From Christiangramia salexigens (GTDB lineage: Bacteria; Bacteroidota; Bacteroidia; Flavobacteriales; Flavobacteriaceae): DNA of 64,000 nucleotides. This document shows, piece by piece, positions 15,768-24,746 of the stretch. The position numbers were made by a program, and so were the translations under genes. The notes below the pieces were generated by a model. The model ran no database searches and was not told the origin of the DNA. It saw nothing but the letters and a program-made list of their open reading frames with translations. The DNA lies in NCBI RefSeq assembly GCF_001889005.1, contig NZ_CP018153.1, positions 1,336,501 through 1,400,500 of the forward strand. The letters are read 5' to 3'. How positions within the stretch are numbered: position 1 is the stretch's first letter; each line of letters starts with the position of its first letter.

Positions 15768-18089
15768 TTAGGAAAGCACTTTCAGTTTCGCAAAGCGCAG
15801 TAGAAGATTTTTGATTCCACCTTCCTCAAAATCGATCTCCGCTTTTTTATCCTGACCTATGCCTTCGATCTTCAGGACCTTACCTTTTCCAAAACGCATA
15901 TGCTCTACCTCATTACCCTCAATAAGCTCTATGGTATTTCTGGCCTTCTCAGGTTCCTGTGCTGCCGGCTTTAGCTTCCGTAGCTTTCTCAATTGCTCTT
16001 CTGAAGGTTTATGTGCTGGCGGAGGAGTGCCTTTTTTAGGTTTGGTTTGCCTTAGTTTACTTTTATCCACCTCATCACCAAAGATATCTGTATCTATCAT
16101 TGGCTTGTATTTATAATCATCTTGCGGCACCATGAGATCCAGGTATTGATCGTCTATTTCTTCGATAAACCTACTTGGCTCTGCATCTACAAGTTTTCCC
16201 CAGCGATAGCGTGATAAAGTATACGTTAAATAGGCTTGTTTCTCTGCTCGGGTAAGAGCTACATAAAACAGTCTTCTTTCTTCCTCCAGTTCACTTCTGG
16301 TATTCATACTCATGGCTGAAGGGAAAAGATCCTCTTCGAGTCCAACGATATAAACGAAAGGAAATTCAAGACCTTTTGCCAGGTGGATCGTCATCAGGGC
16401 AACACGGTCATCATCTCCGGTATCTTTGTCCAGATCTGTAGCCAAAGCCACATCTTCCAGAAACTCTGAGAGCGATCCCGTGGCATCTGCAAGTTCCTTC
16501 TGCCCTTCCACGAAGTCTCTGATACCATTTAAAAGTTCCTCTATATTTTCAATTCGCGCAATTCCTTCTGGTGTACCATCTTTTTTCAATTCCTGAACCA
16601 ACCCGGTCTTTCTTGTTACGGTTTCAGCAACCTGAAATGCATCACTGGTCTCATTCATTATGGCAAAACTCCTGATCATGTTCACGAAGTTTTCCAATTT
16701 TGTCTGAGTCCCTCTATTGATCTTAAGGTCCAGCTTATCTAAATTCTCTATTACCTCAAAAATAGAGCGTTTATGCTGATTTGCTGCCACAGCAAGCCTG
16801 TCCATTGTGGTCTGCCCAATTCCGCGGGAAGGATAATTGATAACACGCTTTAAAGCTTCTTCATCCTTTGGGTTAAGGATCAGTCTTAAATAGGCAAGAA
16901 CATCCTTGATCTCTTTACGTTGGTAGAAAGAGAGCCCACCGTATATTCTGTAAGGGATATCCTTTTTTCTTAAAGCATCTTCCATTGCCCTACTCTGAGC
17001 ATTGGTACGGTATAAAATGGCAAAATCGCCATTATTCATCTGGTTCTGCATCTTATTCTCAAAGATGGAGCTTGCTACATATCTCCCCTCTTCACCATCG
17101 GTAAGCAGCCTGTTCACAATGATCTTTGGACCATCGTCGTTTGCAGTCCAAACAATCTTATCAAGTTTGGTCTGGTTCTTATCTATAATAGAGTTTGCGG
17201 CGTTTACGATATTTCTGGTAGAGCGGTAATTTTGTTCTAGTCTGTACATCTGAACATCATCATAATCCTTCTGGAAATTCAGAATGTTATTAATATTCGC
17301 ACCTCTAAACGCATATATACTCTGCGCATCATCCCCTACAACACATATATTCTGAAATTTATCAGACAAAGCCCTTACGATCAAATACTGAGAGTGGTTC
17401 GTATCCTGATACTCATCCACCAGAATATATTTAAACCTGTTCTGGTATTTCTGAAGTACTTCAGGAAAGCGATTCAAAAGCTCGTTTGTCTTTAAAAGAA
17501 GATCATCAAAGTCCATGGCTCCTGCTTTAAAGCAACGATCTACATATTCCTTATAGATCTCACCTAACCTTGGTTTTTTAGACATGGCATCAGCCTCCTG
17601 CAATTCTGGATTCTGAAAATAAGCCTTTACGGTAATCAGACTGTTCTTGTAAGAAGAGATGCGGTTATGAACCTGCTTATACTTATAAACATCCTTATCC
17701 AGCCTAAAATCTTTAATTATGGCCCTTATAACGCTCTGTGAATCCTGACTGTCATAAATAGTGAAATTGGATGGATAACCGAGTTTATCCCCTTCGAACC
17801 TCAGGATCTTTGCAAAGACCGAGTGAAAGGTTCCCATCCATAAATTCTTCGCCTCGCTGCTCCCAACTATCTTAGAGATACGCTGCTTCATTTCACGGGC
17901 CGCTTTATTGGTAAACGTAAGGGACAAAATGTTAAATGGATCCACTCCCTGATCCATCAGGTAAGCGATCCTATAAGTAAGCACCCTTGTCTTCCCGGAA
18001 CCCGCACCGGCAATAACGATCATGGGGCCTTCTTTTTGCAGCACCGGCGCCCTTTGTGCATCATTTAATTCAGCTAAATAAGCTTCCAA
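15768..18089 (-). CDS. uvrD: UvrD/PcrA-type ATP-dependent DNA helicase
   Basis: This 773-residue superfamily 1A 3'-5' helicase acts in nucleotide excision repair and replication restart. The motifs are in order: Q motif LNDAQ, Walker A GAGSGKT, LTFTNKAAREM, DEYQDTN (motif II), GDDAQSIYAFRGA (motif III), QNYRS (motif IV), TIHLAKGLEFP (motif V) and YVALTRAEKQAYL (motif VI). The C-terminal tail after residue 640 is charged and ends in a small domain with VEHMRFGKGKV, as in PcrA. The start codon is TTG, supported by AAGGAG five bases upstream. The next ATG would remove the Q motif. The gene is monocistronic and has its own terminator. Confidence 0.93.
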   Translation of the reverse strand: MEAYLAELNDAQRAPVLQKEGPMIVIAGAGSGKTRVLTYRIAYLMDQGVDPFNILSLTFTNKAAREMKQRISKIVGSSEAKNLWMGTFHSVFAKILRFEGDKLGYPSNFTIYDSQDSQSVIRAIIKDFRLDKDVYKYKQVHNRISSYKNSLITVKAYFQNPELQEADAMSKKPRLGEIYKEYVDRCFKAGAMDFDDLLLKTNELLNRFPEVLQKYQNRFKYILVDEYQDTNHSQYLIVRALSDKFQNICVVGDDAQSIYAFRGANINNILNFQKDYDDVQMYRLEQNYRSTRNIVNAANSIIDKNQTKLDKIVWTANDDGPKIIVNRLLTDGEEGRYVASSIFENKMQNQMNNGDFAILYRTNAQSRAMEDALRKKDIPYRIYGGLSFYQRKEIKDVLAYLRLILNPKDEEALKRVINYPSRGIGQTTMDRLAVAANQHKRSIFEVIENLDKLDLKINRGTQTKLENFVNMIRSFAIMNETSDAFQVAETVTRKTGLVQELKKDGTPEGIARIENIEELLNGIRDFVEGQKELADATGSLSEFLEDVALATDLDKDTGDDDRVALMTIHLAKGLEFPFVYIVGLEEDLFPSAMSMNTRSELEEERRLFYVALTRAEKQAYLTYTLSRYRWGKLVDAEPSRFIEEIDDQYLDLMVPQDDYKYKPMIDTDIFGDEVDKSKLRQTKPKKGTPPPAHKPSEEQLRKLRKLKPAAQEPEKARNTIELIEGNEVEHMRFGKGKVLKIEGIGQDKKAEIDFEEGGIKNLLLRFAKLKVLS

Positions 18090-18100
18090 ATCTTCTCCTT
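18090..18100 (-). promoter_or_regulatory. Strong ribosome binding site fixing the TTG start of uvrD
   Basis: On the minus strand AAGGAG (plus 18095-18100) is followed by five bases and then TTG at 18089-18087. Good Shine-Dalgarno sites are scarce in this window, so this one supports the unusual start codon. Confidence 0.7.
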
Positions 18101-18245
18101 TTTTAAAAGCTGAAAGGTAACCAAAAAGGCCAAAAAATTAAACCCGGGAAGCTGCCTTTTTTAAACATAGGTGTTGAATCTTTCTATTGAAGGATAATTT
18201 AATATATTTAAAAATTATTCTTTAATCCTGATTCTTTACAACCCC

Positions 18246-18785
18246 ATGAAACTAAAATATTCATGCCTTGCCGTACTATTCTTTGCAATCACCTCCTATG
18301 CTCAACAACCCGTGCCCGGAAATCTTATCGCGGAATACGGTAAAACTTTTGAGGTGGATTCACCAGGTTTTAAAACCGATACTACTTCCAAACTAAAAGT
18401 AGTTTTTGATGTTAACCGAAGTTTTGATTCAACCGAACCTAATAAACTTATAGAGACCGCAGCGAGGTTCCTGAATATGCACGAAAAAGCTGGTGTAGAC
18501 CCCAAGAATATGCAGGTTGCGCTGGTACTTCATGGGAAGGCAGTTTTTGAAGTTTTAAAAGATGAATATTATAAAGAAAAACACGCAGAGACAGATAAGA
18601 ATCCTAACTTACCACTCATCGAAATTTTAAACCAACATGGAGTTCAGGTCATCGTTTGTGGGCAGAGTGCTGCTCATCACGGTGTCACCAAACTAAAAGC
18701 AGATGACAATGTGAAATTTGCATTATCTGCCATGACCGCGCTTGTTCAACTACAAAATGATAATTACCGACTTATTAATTTTTAA
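18246..18785 (+). CDS. Secreted DsrE/DsrF-like family protein
   Basis: This 179-residue protein has a signal peptide (about residues 1-19, ending SYAQ). The mature part looks like a DsrE-type alpha/beta fold: LKVVFDVNR, a helix, NMQVALVLHGKAVFEVL, and a C-terminal VQVIVCGQSAAHHGV strand-loop carrying the single Cys of the domain. DsrE relatives include sulfur carriers, but this secreted group has no established reaction. It ends 9 bases before the M20 amidohydrolase gene, so they form a two-gene unit whose joint purpose is unclear. Confidence 0.75.
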   Translation: MKLKYSCLAVLFFAITSYAQQPVPGNLIAEYGKTFEVDSPGFKTDTTSKLKVVFDVNRSFDSTEPNKLIETAARFLNMHEKAGVDPKNMQVALVLHGKAVFEVLKDEYYKEKHAETDKNPNLPLIEILNQHGVQVIVCGQSAAHHGVTKLKADDNVKFALSAMTALVQLQNDNYRLINF

Positions 18786-18794
18786 AATTCAATT

Positions 18795-20066
18795 ATGAAA
18801 AAATGTACATGGATACTATCTATTATCTTTCCAGGATTGATAATGGCTCAGGGTCCGGTTCCGGAAACTGATTTTGAGAATATAGAAGAGAAGGTCATTG
18901 AATGGCGAAGGGATATCCACGAAAATCCTGAATTATCCAACAGAGAATTCAAAACCGCAGAAAAAATTGCTGCACATCTGGAAAGCCTCGGAATAGAAAC
19001 CACTACCGGAGTTGGAAAAACTGGTGTTGTTGGAATCCTAAAAGGCAATAATGAAGGTAAAACTGTTGCCTTAAGGGCAGATATTGACGCGCTACCCGTT
19101 ACAGAAAAAAATGATCTTGAATTCAAATCTGAAGTACAAACAGAATTCCTGGGATCTAAAACAGGAGTGATGCATGCTTGCGGCCATGATACGCATACAG
19201 CAATTCTGATGGGTGTTGCCGAGATCCTGTCTCAGCACAAGGACAAAATAAATGGAACGGTGAAATTCATATTTCAACCCGCAGAAGAAGGACCACCACC
19301 TGGAGAAGAAGGCGGTGCATCTTTAATGATAAAAGAAGGTGTACTCAAAAATCCGGATGTGGATGCCATTTTTGGATTGCATATAAATGCAGCTACCCCT
19401 GTTGGAACTATCAAATATAAACCGGAGGGAACAATGGCAGCAGTTGAGAGATTTGTAATAAATGTGACCGGGAAACAGGCCCATGGTTCGGCTCCCTGGA
19501 GTGGTGTGGATCCTATAATGATCTCCGCCAAGATCATCGATGGCTTACAGACCATTATAAGCCGAAATGCAGAATTAACCGAGTCTGCTTCTGTGATCAC
19601 TGTTGGAAAGATCACAAGTGGTGTTCGTTTTAATATTATTCCGGAAAGTGCTGAAATGATCGGTACGGTAAGAACTCTGGATCCGGCAAGTAAGGAACTA
19701 ATCCTAAAAAGAATGAGAGAAATGGTGCCTGCAATTGCCAAAGCCTATGGAGGTGATGCCAGCATTGAGATACAAAATAATACAGCGATCACTTTTAATG
19801 ATGTGGCTCTAACCAATCAAATGCTTCCTACACTTAAATCTGTAGCCGGCGAGGATAATGTTACGTTGATGAAAGCCACGACCGGAGGAGAAGATTTTTC
19901 ATTTTTTCAGGAAGAAATTCCAGGATTCTATTTTTTCCTTGGTGGCATGCCAGTTAACGGTGAACCAACCAGACATCATACACCAGATTTTTATATAGAT
20001 GAAAGCGGGATGTTGTTAGGAGTTAAGACCATGACTCAGTTAACATTAGACTACCTCAACAATTAA
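18795..20066 (+). CDS. Secreted M20 family amidohydrolase
   Basis: This 423-residue protein has a signal peptide (about residues 1-18), then the M20D fold of hippurate and IAA-amino-acid hydrolases. Metal-site motifs are LRADIDALPV, HACGHDTHTAILMG, FQPAEEGPPPGEEGG, and FGLHINAATPVGT, with a late GGEDFSFF and HHTPDF carrying the last ligands. These enzymes cut N-acyl amino acids or related amides, and export suggests action on external peptides or conjugates. It follows the DsrE-like gene by 9 bases and is closed by a symmetric hairpin. Confidence 0.9.
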   Translation: MKKCTWILSIIFPGLIMAQGPVPETDFENIEEKVIEWRRDIHENPELSNREFKTAEKIAAHLESLGIETTTGVGKTGVVGILKGNNEGKTVALRADIDALPVTEKNDLEFKSEVQTEFLGSKTGVMHACGHDTHTAILMGVAEILSQHKDKINGTVKFIFQPAEEGPPPGEEGGASLMIKEGVLKNPDVDAIFGLHINAATPVGTIKYKPEGTMAAVERFVINVTGKQAHGSAPWSGVDPIMISAKIIDGLQTIISRNAELTESASVITVGKITSGVRFNIIPESAEMIGTVRTLDPASKELILKRMREMVPAIAKAYGGDASIEIQNNTAITFNDVALTNQMLPTLKSVAGEDNVTLMKATTGGEDFSFFQEEIPGFYFFLGGMPVNGEPTRHHTPDFYIDESGMLLGVKTMTQLTLDYLNN

Positions 20067-20075
20067 ATAAAATTT

Positions 20076-20108
20076 AAAACGGGTACACTTAAAAAGTATA
20101 CCCGTTTT
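20076..20108 (+). terminator. Terminator after the M20 amidohydrolase
   Basis: AAAACGGGTA (20076-20085) pairs with TACCCGTTTT (20099-20108), with a short inner CTT/AAG pairing. The T run is only the four bases of the stem plus none beyond, so it is weaker than others here. Confidence 0.65.
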
Positions 20109-20170
20109 AAGCTTAAAATAATTATAGTAAATTCAGCCCTGATTTAAAATTCAGTTTTAATTTATAATTG

Positions 20171-20692
20171 ATGAACCAAACAGAGATCCTCAATCTTTTA
20201 TATGGCATTCTGCCCGCATTAATAGTAGGAGCAGTAGCATTCTATTTTTTTCATACCTATTCAAAAACTGAAGAGAACAGAAGGAGGTTTTTAATCCTCA
20301 GGGAAAATCAGAAAACTGCATTGCCTATCAGGTTGCAGGCCTATGAGAGAATGGCATTGTTTCTAGAGCGAATTTCTCCCGGAAAGATCCTGTTCAGGGT
20401 TCAACCGAATTCAGAAGATCATAAATCTTATGCGAACTTATTGATAGCCAATATAGATCAGGAATTTGAACATAATATCGCACAACAGATCTATGTTAGC
20501 AATGAATGCTGGGATTATGTGAAAACGGCGAAAAATGCCACCATCACACTTATTAGAAAAGCAGCAGCCAAAGAAGAGGTTTCAAATACCGAGGAATATA
20601 AAGAACTAATTTTAAAAAGTTTAATGGAAAGACAGGCACCAACAGATGCAGCACTTTCATTCATCAAAAAAGAAGTTAGAAGCCTAACTTAA
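20171..20692 (+). CDS. Conserved hypothetical protein with one N-terminal membrane helix
   Basis: This 173-residue protein has a single hydrophobic helix (about residues 8-28), then a basic stop (YSKTEENRRR) and a helical cytoplasmic domain with PIRLQAYERMALFLERISP and an EFEHNIAQQIYVS segment. It looks like a small family conserved in Flavobacteriia with no known function. I do not recognise a catalytic motif. The ATG at 20171 follows an in-frame TTG at 20168; the ATG is preferred. Its last 17 bases overlap the end of the patatin-like gene on the other strand. Confidence 0.7.
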   Translation: MNQTEILNLLYGILPALIVGAVAFYFFHTYSKTEENRRRFLILRENQKTALPIRLQAYERMALFLERISPGKILFRVQPNSEDHKSYANLLIANIDQEFEHNIAQQIYVSNECWDYVKTAKNATITLIRKAAAKEEVSNTEEYKELILKSLMERQAPTDAALSFIKKEVRSLT

Positions 20693-21599
20693 ACCATGAA
20701 GATTTATTGGCTTTTCTCTCCATCTCTTTCTTTTCGGCATATTCATATCCTTGTTGCCACCATTGAGTCATGGCTTTTTTATTGAATACAAGAGAATTTT
20801 CGGTTAACTTGGTTGGTGTATAATAGATATTCAACTTAACTTTTTTATTCAGCGCAGCGAGTTTCCCTTCTACAATATCATGATATTCCACCTGATCCAG
20901 CAAAAACCCAAAGAGGTTTACCATTAAAGAAAAAGGGTTCTTGCCCAATACTTTGTTGTACTCCATATTTTCGGCTTCCAGGATCACAGCATCTACCTCT
21001 GTTGCACCCCGCTTTATGGCTTCCCTGATAGGCACTACGCAGCCAAGACCGCCATCTGCATATTCAAAACCATCCTTTTTAGCCAAACTCATAAACGGTA
21101 TATAATTACAGCTTATCCAGATCCAGTCACAAAAATCGTCGTATTCAAAGTCATGAATGGACTTATACTCTACCCTGTTCTTGGAAAGATTAGAGACTGT
21201 AACGACAACATCCTTCACAGTTGACTTTAGTTGATCGAAATCTGAATGAGAAAAACTTTTACGAATATTCCGTTTAAGCGATTTGCTTTCCCCAAAAGTT
21301 CTGCGTTGTCTAATGAATTGCCAAATGGTATTGAGGTAGTTAATGGTCACATATTCCCGACCCTCCTTTTTGCGAACCACAAATGGATTTACACTGAATA
21401 TTTTGCGCTGATTCACATTGGTATAGATATCATATACCTTTTGGATATTTCCTGCTGCCAGATGCGGTATTAAAAGACTTCCGGTTGAAGTTCCCAGAAA
21501 AAGATCATAGTTGCGTTTTTGTTCCTGAATTAGAAACTGAGCAACCCCGCCGGCGAAAGCACCTTTACTTCCACCTCCAGATATTACCAATGCTCGCAT
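20676..21599 (-). CDS. Patatin-like phospholipase, copy 2
   Basis: This 307-residue serine lipase has the patatin signature: SGGGSKGAFAGG oxyanion loop at residues 7-18, nucleophile Ser38 in GTSTG, and the catalytic Asp in YADGGLG near residue 182. No signal peptide is present, so it is probably cytoplasmic or membrane-peripheral. It is about the same length as the gene before it and similar throughout, with shared phrases such as WIWISCNY, PFMSLAKK and RGATEVDA, so the pair arose by tandem duplication. Its ATG overlaps the stop of copy 1 in TAATG. No CD-NTase or other CBASS gene is adjacent. Confidence 0.88.
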   Translation of the reverse strand: MRALVISGGGSKGAFAGGVAQFLIQEQKRNYDLFLGTSTGSLLIPHLAAGNIQKVYDIYTNVNQRKIFSVNPFVVRKKEGREYVTINYLNTIWQFIRQRRTFGESKSLKRNIRKSFSHSDFDQLKSTVKDVVVTVSNLSKNRVEYKSIHDFEYDDFCDWIWISCNYIPFMSLAKKDGFEYADGGLGCVVPIREAIKRGATEVDAVILEAENMEYNKVLGKNPFSLMVNLFGFLLDQVEYHDIVEGKLAALNKKVKLNIYYTPTKLTENSLVFNKKAMTQWWQQGYEYAEKKEMERKANKSSWFKLGF

Positions 21600-22501
21600 T
21601 AAGGTTCGATTTGGTTTAATTCTTTGTTTCTATGCTTGGCAAACTCATAGCCGCTTTCCCACCAGGCCTTCATCTTCTTCTCATCAAAAATAAGCGAATT
21701 AGTGGTCAAAACCGTGGGCGTATAATAAAAATTAAGGATCGCATCCTTATGAGCCGCGGTGAATTTTCCAATCTTGATATTTTGGGTTTCTATGCGATGA
21801 AGCATAAAGGCAAAAAGATTCGTGATAAGAGAAAATACATTTCTTGATGGCATACGGTTTAGATAATTCACTTCTGTCTGTAAAACGATTGCATCAACTT
21901 CTGTAGCTCCTCGTCGTATGGCTTCTTCTATGGGCACCATGGAACCCAAACCTCCATCGGCATACTCACATCCATTTTTTTTCGCCAGACTCATAAAAGG
22001 CGCGTAATTACAGGAGATCCATATCCAATCTATAAAATCCTCATATTCATAATCATTGATCGATTTATATTCCACCTCATTCAATGAAAGGTTGGATACG
22101 GTTACGATTATCTCCTTGGGTCCGGCCTTAAGTTGCTCAAATTCTTTTTTAGTAAATGTTTCCTGTAAAAGCTTCTTTAAATTCAGACTATCCCCAAAGG
22201 TCTTTTTCCCTTTTAAAAAATTACCAATCACCTTAAGGTGATTAATAGATATATTGTCCTGACCATGTTTATGAGTAATGAGAAACGGACTGTTACTAAA
22301 AATACTGGATTGATTTACAGAGGTAAAAATTGCCTTTACTTTTTCTGCTTTATCCAGAGCCATATGCGAGATCAATAAACTCCCTGTAGAAGTTCCTAGA
22401 AAAAGATCATAATCTCGTTTTAGATCCTGTGTGAGATATTGCGCCACACCTCCAGCAAAAGCTCCTTTGCTGCCACCTCCAGATATAACCAATGCTTTCA
22501 T
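21599..22501 (-). CDS. Patatin-like phospholipase, copy 1
   Basis: This 300-residue paralogue of the next gene has the same catalytic elements: SGGGSKGAFAGG, Ser38 in GTSTG and Asp in YADGGLG. The two proteins diverge most in residues 65-125 and in the C-terminal third. It lies 1 base after the M1 aminopeptidase gene and shares TAATG with copy 2, so the three genes form one operon. The likely role is hydrolysis of membrane lipids or acyl chains; the substrate is unknown. Confidence 0.88.
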   Translation of the reverse strand: MKALVISGGGSKGAFAGGVAQYLTQDLKRDYDLFLGTSTGSLLISHMALDKAEKVKAIFTSVNQSSIFSNSPFLITHKHGQDNISINHLKVIGNFLKGKKTFGDSLNLKKLLQETFTKKEFEQLKAGPKEIIVTVSNLSLNEVEYKSINDYEYEDFIDWIWISCNYAPFMSLAKKNGCEYADGGLGSMVPIEEAIRRGATEVDAIVLQTEVNYLNRMPSRNVFSLITNLFAFMLHRIETQNIKIGKFTAAHKDAILNFYYTPTVLTTNSLIFDEKKMKAWWESGYEFAKHRNKELNQIEP

Positions 22502-22502
22502 T

Positions 22503-24617
22503 TTATCCTGAAATTTTGGATCTTAAATAAGATACATCATTTTCATTCATTTTCTCTGCAAGATCGATCAGATCTCTTCGGTATCTTTCACTTTTCAATA
22601 ATTCCTCTAGCAGTTTTCTACTATAATTTCGAAAACTATAAGTATGGTGATTTGTTGCTTTTACGAGGTTTTTTAAGCTTTCTGATTCAAATGCACCTAA
22701 TTGATATAAATACCCAAATGCATTTTCCCGAAGCTCAAAAGGTCTCCAGGCCTCGGTATAACTTACCAGTTCCTCGAAATATTCCTGAGAATGCTCCGGT
22801 CGATATTCTGGTGTAACCAAACTTAATGTGAGCCATAACATTCTGATATTCTTATTATAAAAACCCTCCACACCCTCAGTTTGATCAAGGTAAGTATGCC
22901 GGTTTTCAGGAAACTGTTCCCATAGTTTATAAAGTGCTACTTCCTTAGTAAGATAAGAACTGTCACTCAATAAAGATTCAAACTTTCCTTTCAACATAGA
23001 AGGAATCTCGTTCATACTAATAGCTATAGCCTGTCTTACATAAAGATTATTTGTATTAAAAGCTTTATTATAAAGTTGAATTGCTACTTCAGAATTTTCT
23101 CCTGCTAATTGATGTACCACTTCCTGGCCTATATAATCGTTTACAGGGAAGTCCAGAGCTTTTTTTAAGACCTCATTTTTATCCTCTAGCGGGGTTTCCC
23201 TCAGCGCTGCAATGCTGAGATAGCTTTTAATGAATTCCGATCTTTTTAAGGACTCCAGAGCCGCATAGGATTTAAATGCAGATTGTTCTAACCAGTTTGA
23301 TTTGAACTGGGCAAGATCCACTCCCGACGCTTTTTGCATTTCAGCAAGAAACTCATCTGTATCTGAGTTGGAAAAACTATATAACTCCAAATACTCTTTC
23401 ATACCCTTTCGAAAAGCTTCATTGCCTATCTTTTCTCTCAACATATGCAAGGCCCAGGCTCCTTTTTGATAAAAAGTAAGAGAACTGGCTTTGGGATTTA
23501 ACAGCGACTCCCCTTTTCCCATGTCGCTTAGTTCCTGAAGCTGTTCGGCTGTTTCAAATAATTTCCAATAATAATAATCATCACCAAATATCTCTTTTTC
23601 AGCCAGCAGTGCATAATATGTAGCAAAGCCCTCATGAAGCCAGTGATGCTTCCCATTTTTCGCGGTCACCAGATTACCGAACCATTGATGTGCCAATTCA
23701 TGAGCATTAACATTAATATAATTGCGGTCTTTAAAACCTGTAGAATCGGTCACTAAAGAGGCTGAAAAAATCGTAGTGCCCGTATTCTCCATCCCGGCAT
23801 AAAGAAAATCTTTCACCGGAATCTGTCTGTAGTTCTTCCATGGATAATTCACCCCAATTTCACGCTCCAGAAAGTCCATAATCTGTTCGGAATTACGATA
23901 GGTAGGCTCAAATTTCAGAGAATCTTCTGGATTAATATAAAGATGTATGGGAATTCCACTCGAAGACGTTCTCACTTCAGACCTGTAATTACCTGCAGCG
24001 ATAGCCACCAAATAACTACTCATAGGATTCTCCATATCAAACTGCCACAATGTGGTAGAATCATTTAGTTTTTCCTGCTTTACCAACCTGCCATTGGATA
24101 TTAGCTCATACCCCTCTGGAAATTCGAAGCCCAGATCAAACTCAAGCTTTTCCCTTAGATCATCAAAACTTGGCAGCCAGGTCGAGGTATATTTTCCCTG
24201 TCCCTGAGTCCAGACCTGCTTCTCGGAATCAGCGATTTCAGGCTTATCCCAATTGATAAAATACATTCCCGAATCAGGCTCTACAGTATAATTAAGGCTG
24301 ATCTGATTAAGCTTTGAACTTTTAAAATCCCCAAGAACATATAGACCTTTTTCATCTGAAAAGAATTTAACAGGATCACCATTAAACCGAACATCAGTAA
24401 AATCCATTTTTCTACCGTCTATCCTCAAGGTATCTGCCGGTTTCAAAACTTCAAATACGTAGGTAAGAGCTCCTTCTACCCGTGCTTTTTCAGGATAGAT
24501 CTTAACTCTGCCACTAACTTTTGTAAAGTCAAATGCTTCAATTTGATTCGATTCCGGCTCTTGAGAAAAGAGAAGAACTGAAAAAAGGAGAAAAAGAAAT
24601 TTTAGGTATTTTTTCAT
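22503..24617 (-). CDS. Secreted M1 family aminopeptidase
   Basis: This 704-residue protein has a signal peptide (about residues 1-18, ending LLFSQ). It carries the exopeptidase motif AGMENTG and the zinc site HELAHQWFGN (His306, Glu307, His310), with Glu329 in HEGFATYYA as third ligand. The C-terminal third is helical and repeat-like, as in aminopeptidase N and LTA4-hydrolase types. It should remove N-terminal residues from peptides in the periplasm. It is the first gene of an operon with two patatin-like lipases, 1 base apart. A TAATTTGC sequence about 20 bases upstream of the ATG only partly matches a -7 box. Confidence 0.9.
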   Translation of the reverse strand: MKKYLKFLFLLFSVLLFSQEPESNQIEAFDFTKVSGRVKIYPEKARVEGALTYVFEVLKPADTLRIDGRKMDFTDVRFNGDPVKFFSDEKGLYVLGDFKSSKLNQISLNYTVEPDSGMYFINWDKPEIADSEKQVWTQGQGKYTSTWLPSFDDLREKLEFDLGFEFPEGYELISNGRLVKQEKLNDSTTLWQFDMENPMSSYLVAIAAGNYRSEVRTSSSGIPIHLYINPEDSLKFEPTYRNSEQIMDFLEREIGVNYPWKNYRQIPVKDFLYAGMENTGTTIFSASLVTDSTGFKDRNYINVNAHELAHQWFGNLVTAKNGKHHWLHEGFATYYALLAEKEIFGDDYYYWKLFETAEQLQELSDMGKGESLLNPKASSLTFYQKGAWALHMLREKIGNEAFRKGMKEYLELYSFSNSDTDEFLAEMQKASGVDLAQFKSNWLEQSAFKSYAALESLKRSEFIKSYLSIAALRETPLEDKNEVLKKALDFPVNDYIGQEVVHQLAGENSEVAIQLYNKAFNTNNLYVRQAIAISMNEIPSMLKGKFESLLSDSSYLTKEVALYKLWEQFPENRHTYLDQTEGVEGFYNKNIRMLWLTLSLVTPEYRPEHSQEYFEELVSYTEAWRPFELRENAFGYLYQLGAFESESLKNLVKATNHHTYSFRNYSRKLLEELLKSERYRRDLIDLAEKMNENDVSYLRSKISG

Positions 24618-24733
24618 GTATTATTGAAGAGGATCTAATGCAAATTACAAAAATGAAGCTTCTACCAGCAATATTGACAATTTAAATCCATTAAATGGAT
24701 AAAATGGGGGCAGAAGTTTTCAAACCTATTTAA

Positions 24734-24741
24734 TATCTTCG
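24734..24741 (+). promoter_or_regulatory. Possible -7 element of recG, close to the start codon
   Basis: TATCTTCG differs from TAnnTTTG at one base and ends 5 bases before the recG ATG, again suggesting a nearly leaderless transcript. No clear -33 element is seen. Confidence 0.35.
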
Positions 24742-24746
24742 TTTTC

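Noticed and set aside
20676..22501. CBASS-type defence effector role for the patatin pair
   Set aside because: No CD-NTase, E1/E2/JAB or other signalling gene lies nearby, and the neighbours are a peptidase and small membrane proteins.
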